Part shown: positions 4,718 to 6,336 of the stretch, in pieces
How positions within the stretch are numbered: the first letter of the stretch is position 1
Layout of the letters: each line of letters starts with the position of its first letter
From: Candidatus Iainarchaeum sp.
GTDB lineage: Archaea > Iainarchaeota > Iainarchaeia > Iainarchaeales > GCA-2688035
DNA: 6,336 bases
Direction: 5' to 3'
Assembly (NCBI GenBank): GCA_017610245.1
Contig: JAFCCK010000056.1
Location: 1 to 6,336, forward strand
Position numbers and translations under genes: made by a program
Notes under the pieces: generated by a model
The model's database searches: none
Told to the model about the DNA's origin: nothing
Seen by the model: only the letters and a program-made list of their open reading frames with translations

Positions 4718-5510
4718 GGAAAAAATACAATATAAGAATACAAATTATAAAAGCGTTTCTGCCCTTGAGAGCCGACTCCTTAATAGGATTTCAGGCAGCG
4801 GCATGTTTGTTTTTGGGGTTTCAGAAGCGCAGAGGCTGAGTGGTTTTAGCAATACAAGAGTGCATAACCTCCTGGCTTCGCTTGCGAAGAAGGGCATCAT
4901 AGTTAAAATTCTAAGAAACAAGTACTGCCTTGAAGAAACGCTTTCCGAGAGCAGGTTTGCTGTTGCAACCGCAGCCTTCATTCCTTCATATGTAAGCTTT
5001 TGGTCAGGTCTTTCATTTTATGGCTTCACCGAGCAGCAGCCTAGCGTTGTGCAGATTGCTGTTCCCAAGCAATTCAAGAAAGTGCAGCTACGGGAAATTA
5101 GAATTCAGCCCATAAGCGTTAAGCCAGAGAACTTTTCTGGATACATTAGAAGAGAAGGCTTTTCTATTGCTTCAAAGGAAAAGGTACTGGTTGATTCTGC
5201 TGCCAGTTTTGAGAATGTGGGTGGATTCGCTGAGTTCGTCAAATGCCTGCGCAATGCCTGGGGTGAAATAGATAAAAGGGTGTTTGTTAAACTCCTGTTA
5301 AAAGTGAACAACAAGAGCTTTAATTCGAGGATTGGTTACTTGGTTGAAGAGTTGGGGCTTTCTCTGTCCCGAAACCTGCTGAAAAGGATTCACACAAGGA
5401 GGAGCAGCGGCTTTGTCAAATTGAATCCTGCAAAGAGCAAGTCCAGCAAATATAATAAAAGATGGAACATTATTGTTAATGATTCAATTGAAGAGGGGGG
5501 ACTATTATGA
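4716..5510 (+). CDS. AbiEi-like antitoxin / transcriptional repressor
   Basis: This is the antitoxin of a type IV AbiE toxin-antitoxin module: in the family it counteracts AbiEii without direct binding and represses the operon. The protein has 264 residues from the ATG at 4716. Residues 30-72 form a winged helix-turn-helix (VSEAQRLSGFSNTRVHNLLA, then a basic wing). The segment YVSFWSGLSFYGFTEQQPS (92-110) matches the AbiEi core pattern of a tyrosine-Ser/Leu helix followed by G-x-T-E-Q-x-P. Residues 147-161 (EGFSIASKEKVLVDS) match the conserved A-x-x-EK-x-x-D segment. The C-terminus is strongly basic. An upstream in-frame ATG at 4659 would add 19 residues but lies upstream of the TATA box, so 4716 is preferred and implies leaderless translation. 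Its stop overlaps the toxin start by ATGA. Confidence 0.85.
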   Translation: MEKIQYKNTNYKSVSALESRLLNRISGSGMFVFGVSEAQRLSGFSNTRVHNLLASLAKKGIIVKILRNKYCLEETLSESRFAVATAAFIPSYVSFWSGLSFYGFTEQQPSVVQIAVPKQFKKVQLREIRIQPISVKPENFSGYIRREGFSIASKEKVLVDSAASFENVGGFAEFVKCLRNAWGEIDKRVFVKLLLKVNNKSFNSRIGYLVEELGLSLSRNLLKRIHTRRSSGFVKLNPAKSKSSKYNKRWNIIVNDSIEEGGLL

Positions 5511-6250
5511 TTTTAAGAGAGCGGCTGGTTGCTATTGCAAAGCAAAGTGGTTTGCCTCTTTACCAGCAGGAAAAGGATTACCTGCTGAAGCTGTTTTTAT
5601 ATAACTACTACAAGCGATTCGATGAAGCCGTTTTTAAGGGCGGCACTTGCCTCAAATACCTTTTTGGCTTGGATAGATTCAGTGAAGACCTTGATTTCAA
5701 CATTAAGAATCCAAAAAGATTTCAGGGGCAAGTCAGGCAGGTTTTACGGCAAATTGAATTAATTGGGATAAAGAGCAAGATGAAGAGGGAAGAGCTTTTC
5801 AAGGAGGCTTACACTGCCGAAATTTCTTTCCAGGGACCGCTGTTTACCGGCAGCAAAGTATCCATGAATAAATTTAGAGTTGATGCAGGCTACAGGCTTG
5901 GCAAAATGACGAAACCGGAGTGGAACTTGGTTGCATCCGAATATCCTGAAACGCCAAAAAACTTTTTAGTTAGGTCAATGAGTGAAAAAGAGTTGCTGGC
6001 AGAGAAAGTATTGGCAATTTTCGAGAGAAAGAAGGGCAGAGACCTGTTTGATGCGTGGTTTTTGATGAAAAAGGGCATAAAGTTTGACAGAAAGCTGTTT
6101 GAAAGGAAGGCAGCCATGGTTGGTAGGAAACCAAAGCTTGATTTCAGCAGAATCATTTCTAAAATGGAATATGAAAGAGACCTAAGCAAGCTAACAAAAA
6201 GCATGGTTCCCTACAGGCAGGTAGTGGCAGATTTAAAGAAAAGACTTTAA
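5507..6250 (+). CDS. AbiEii-like nucleotidyltransferase toxin
   Basis: This is the toxin partner of the AbiE module, a DNA polymerase beta-like nucleotidyltransferase of 247 residues. Motif I is FKGGTCLKYLFG (43-54) followed by RFSEDLDF (57-64), giving the GGT...S-x-D-x-D active site with Asp61 and Asp63. FRVDAGYR (123-130) may supply a further acidic residue. SEKELLAEKVLA (159-170) and KKGRDLFDAWFL (175-186) match the conserved Lys and K-G-R-D-x-x-D segments of the family. Characterised relatives (MenT of Mycobacterium tuberculosis) add nucleotides to tRNA 3' ends, and others use GTP. The target here is unknown; the nearby tRNA-Trp gene is context, not evidence of a target. The ATG overlaps the antitoxin stop (ATGA), preceded by GAGGGGGG as ribosome binding site. 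All key residues are present, so it is probably functional. Confidence 0.9.
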   Translation: MILRERLVAIAKQSGLPLYQQEKDYLLKLFLYNYYKRFDEAVFKGGTCLKYLFGLDRFSEDLDFNIKNPKRFQGQVRQVLRQIELIGIKSKMKREELFKEAYTAEISFQGPLFTGSKVSMNKFRVDAGYRLGKMTKPEWNLVASEYPETPKNFLVRSMSEKELLAEKVLAIFERKKGRDLFDAWFLMKKGIKFDRKLFERKAAMVGRKPKLDFSRIISKMEYERDLSKLTKSMVPYRQVVADLKKRL

Positions 6251-6256
6251 GCTGCC

Positions 6257-6261
6257 TTTTT
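6257..6261 (+). terminator. Oligo-T tract after the AbiE toxin gene
   Basis: Five consecutive T residues occur seven bases after the toxin stop codon, in CCTTTTTACC. Archaeal RNA polymerase can terminate at such tracts without a hairpin. The tract is short and the call is weak. Confidence 0.3.
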
Positions 6262-6271
6262 ACCTTATCAA

Positions 6272-6293
6272 ATGATTAAGGATTTGAAGCTAT
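6272..6293 (+). repeat. Direct repeat, right copy, downstream of the AbiE module
   Basis: This copy matches 4639-4660 at 20 of 22 bases; the two differences are G/A. It lies 22 bases after the toxin stop and in the toxin reading frame, where it would read M-I-K-D-L-K-L-stop. Like the left copy, it sits 25-30 bases upstream of a TATA-like box. Confidence 0.5.
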
Positions 6294-6313
6294 AGCAAAC
6301 GCTGCTTGAGCAG

Positions 6314-6331
6314 GGGAAAAACTATTTAAAT
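6314..6331 (+). promoter_or_regulatory. Promoter-like sequence at the right edge
   Basis: A purine-rich GGGGAAAAA (BRE-like; GGGG at 6313-6316 is followed by A residues) runs into CTATTTAAAT (6322-6331), similar in layout to the AbiE promoter. The gene it would serve lies beyond the window on the plus strand. Confidence 0.45.
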
Positions 6332-6336
6332 GAGCA

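Noticed and set aside
6248..6295. Readthrough extension of the toxin into the right repeat copy
   Set aside because: The repeat is in frame after the TAA stop, but the toxin already has its full set of motifs and a normal length, and nothing suggests stop suppression.
1..6336. CRISPR array, insertion sequence or transposase
   Set aside because: No regularly spaced repeats, terminal inverted repeats or transposase motifs are visible on either strand.

Overview
The window looks archaeal. Three TATA-type promoters are visible, each with a purine-rich BRE-like upstream flank and an AT box. Two of them sit 24-26 bases before a start codon, as in leaderless archaeal genes. The tRNA carries no encoded CCA, and start sites use GGTG/GGCG-type ribosome binding sites. 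I cannot assign a lineage from the sequence alone. Small overlapping genes and lysine-rich proteins would suit a DPANN-like or uncultivated euryarchaeal genome, but that is inference.

Left two thirds (minus strand, read right to left): a compact tryptophan operon, trpE - trpG - trpD - a small SAM-methyltransferase-like gene - trpC. The window edge cuts trpC. All four junctions are ATGA stop/start overlaps. TrpE and TrpG make anthranilate from chorismate and glutamine, TrpD adds phosphoribose, and TrpC closes the indole ring; trpF, trpB and trpA are not in view. TrpE and TrpG resemble the enteric bacterial type. None of the five proteins contains a tryptophan residue in the visible sequence.

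Middle (about 4160-4460): this is the most unusual part. Immediately upstream of trpE, on the same strand, lie a perfect 11-bp hairpin, a complete tRNA-Trp(CCA), and a 43-codon reading frame starting with GTG. That frame has three Trp codons in five positions just before its stop (W-V-W-V-W-R-C-S-stop). A TATA-like box lies 25 bases before the GTG. The arrangement looks like a Trp-codon leader peptide followed by the cognate tRNA and then the trp operon, which I propose as a candidate tryptophan-sensing leader. This is inference from sequence layout only.

Right third (plus strand): a decayed short reading frame (about 4471-4646), then a two-gene AbiE type IV toxin-antitoxin module. The module has an AbiEi-like antitoxin/repressor with an AT-rich promoter and possible operator, overlapped by ATGA with an AbiEii-like nucleotidyltransferase toxin. 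A near-identical 22-bp direct repeat flanks the module, and another promoter-like sequence sits at the right edge.
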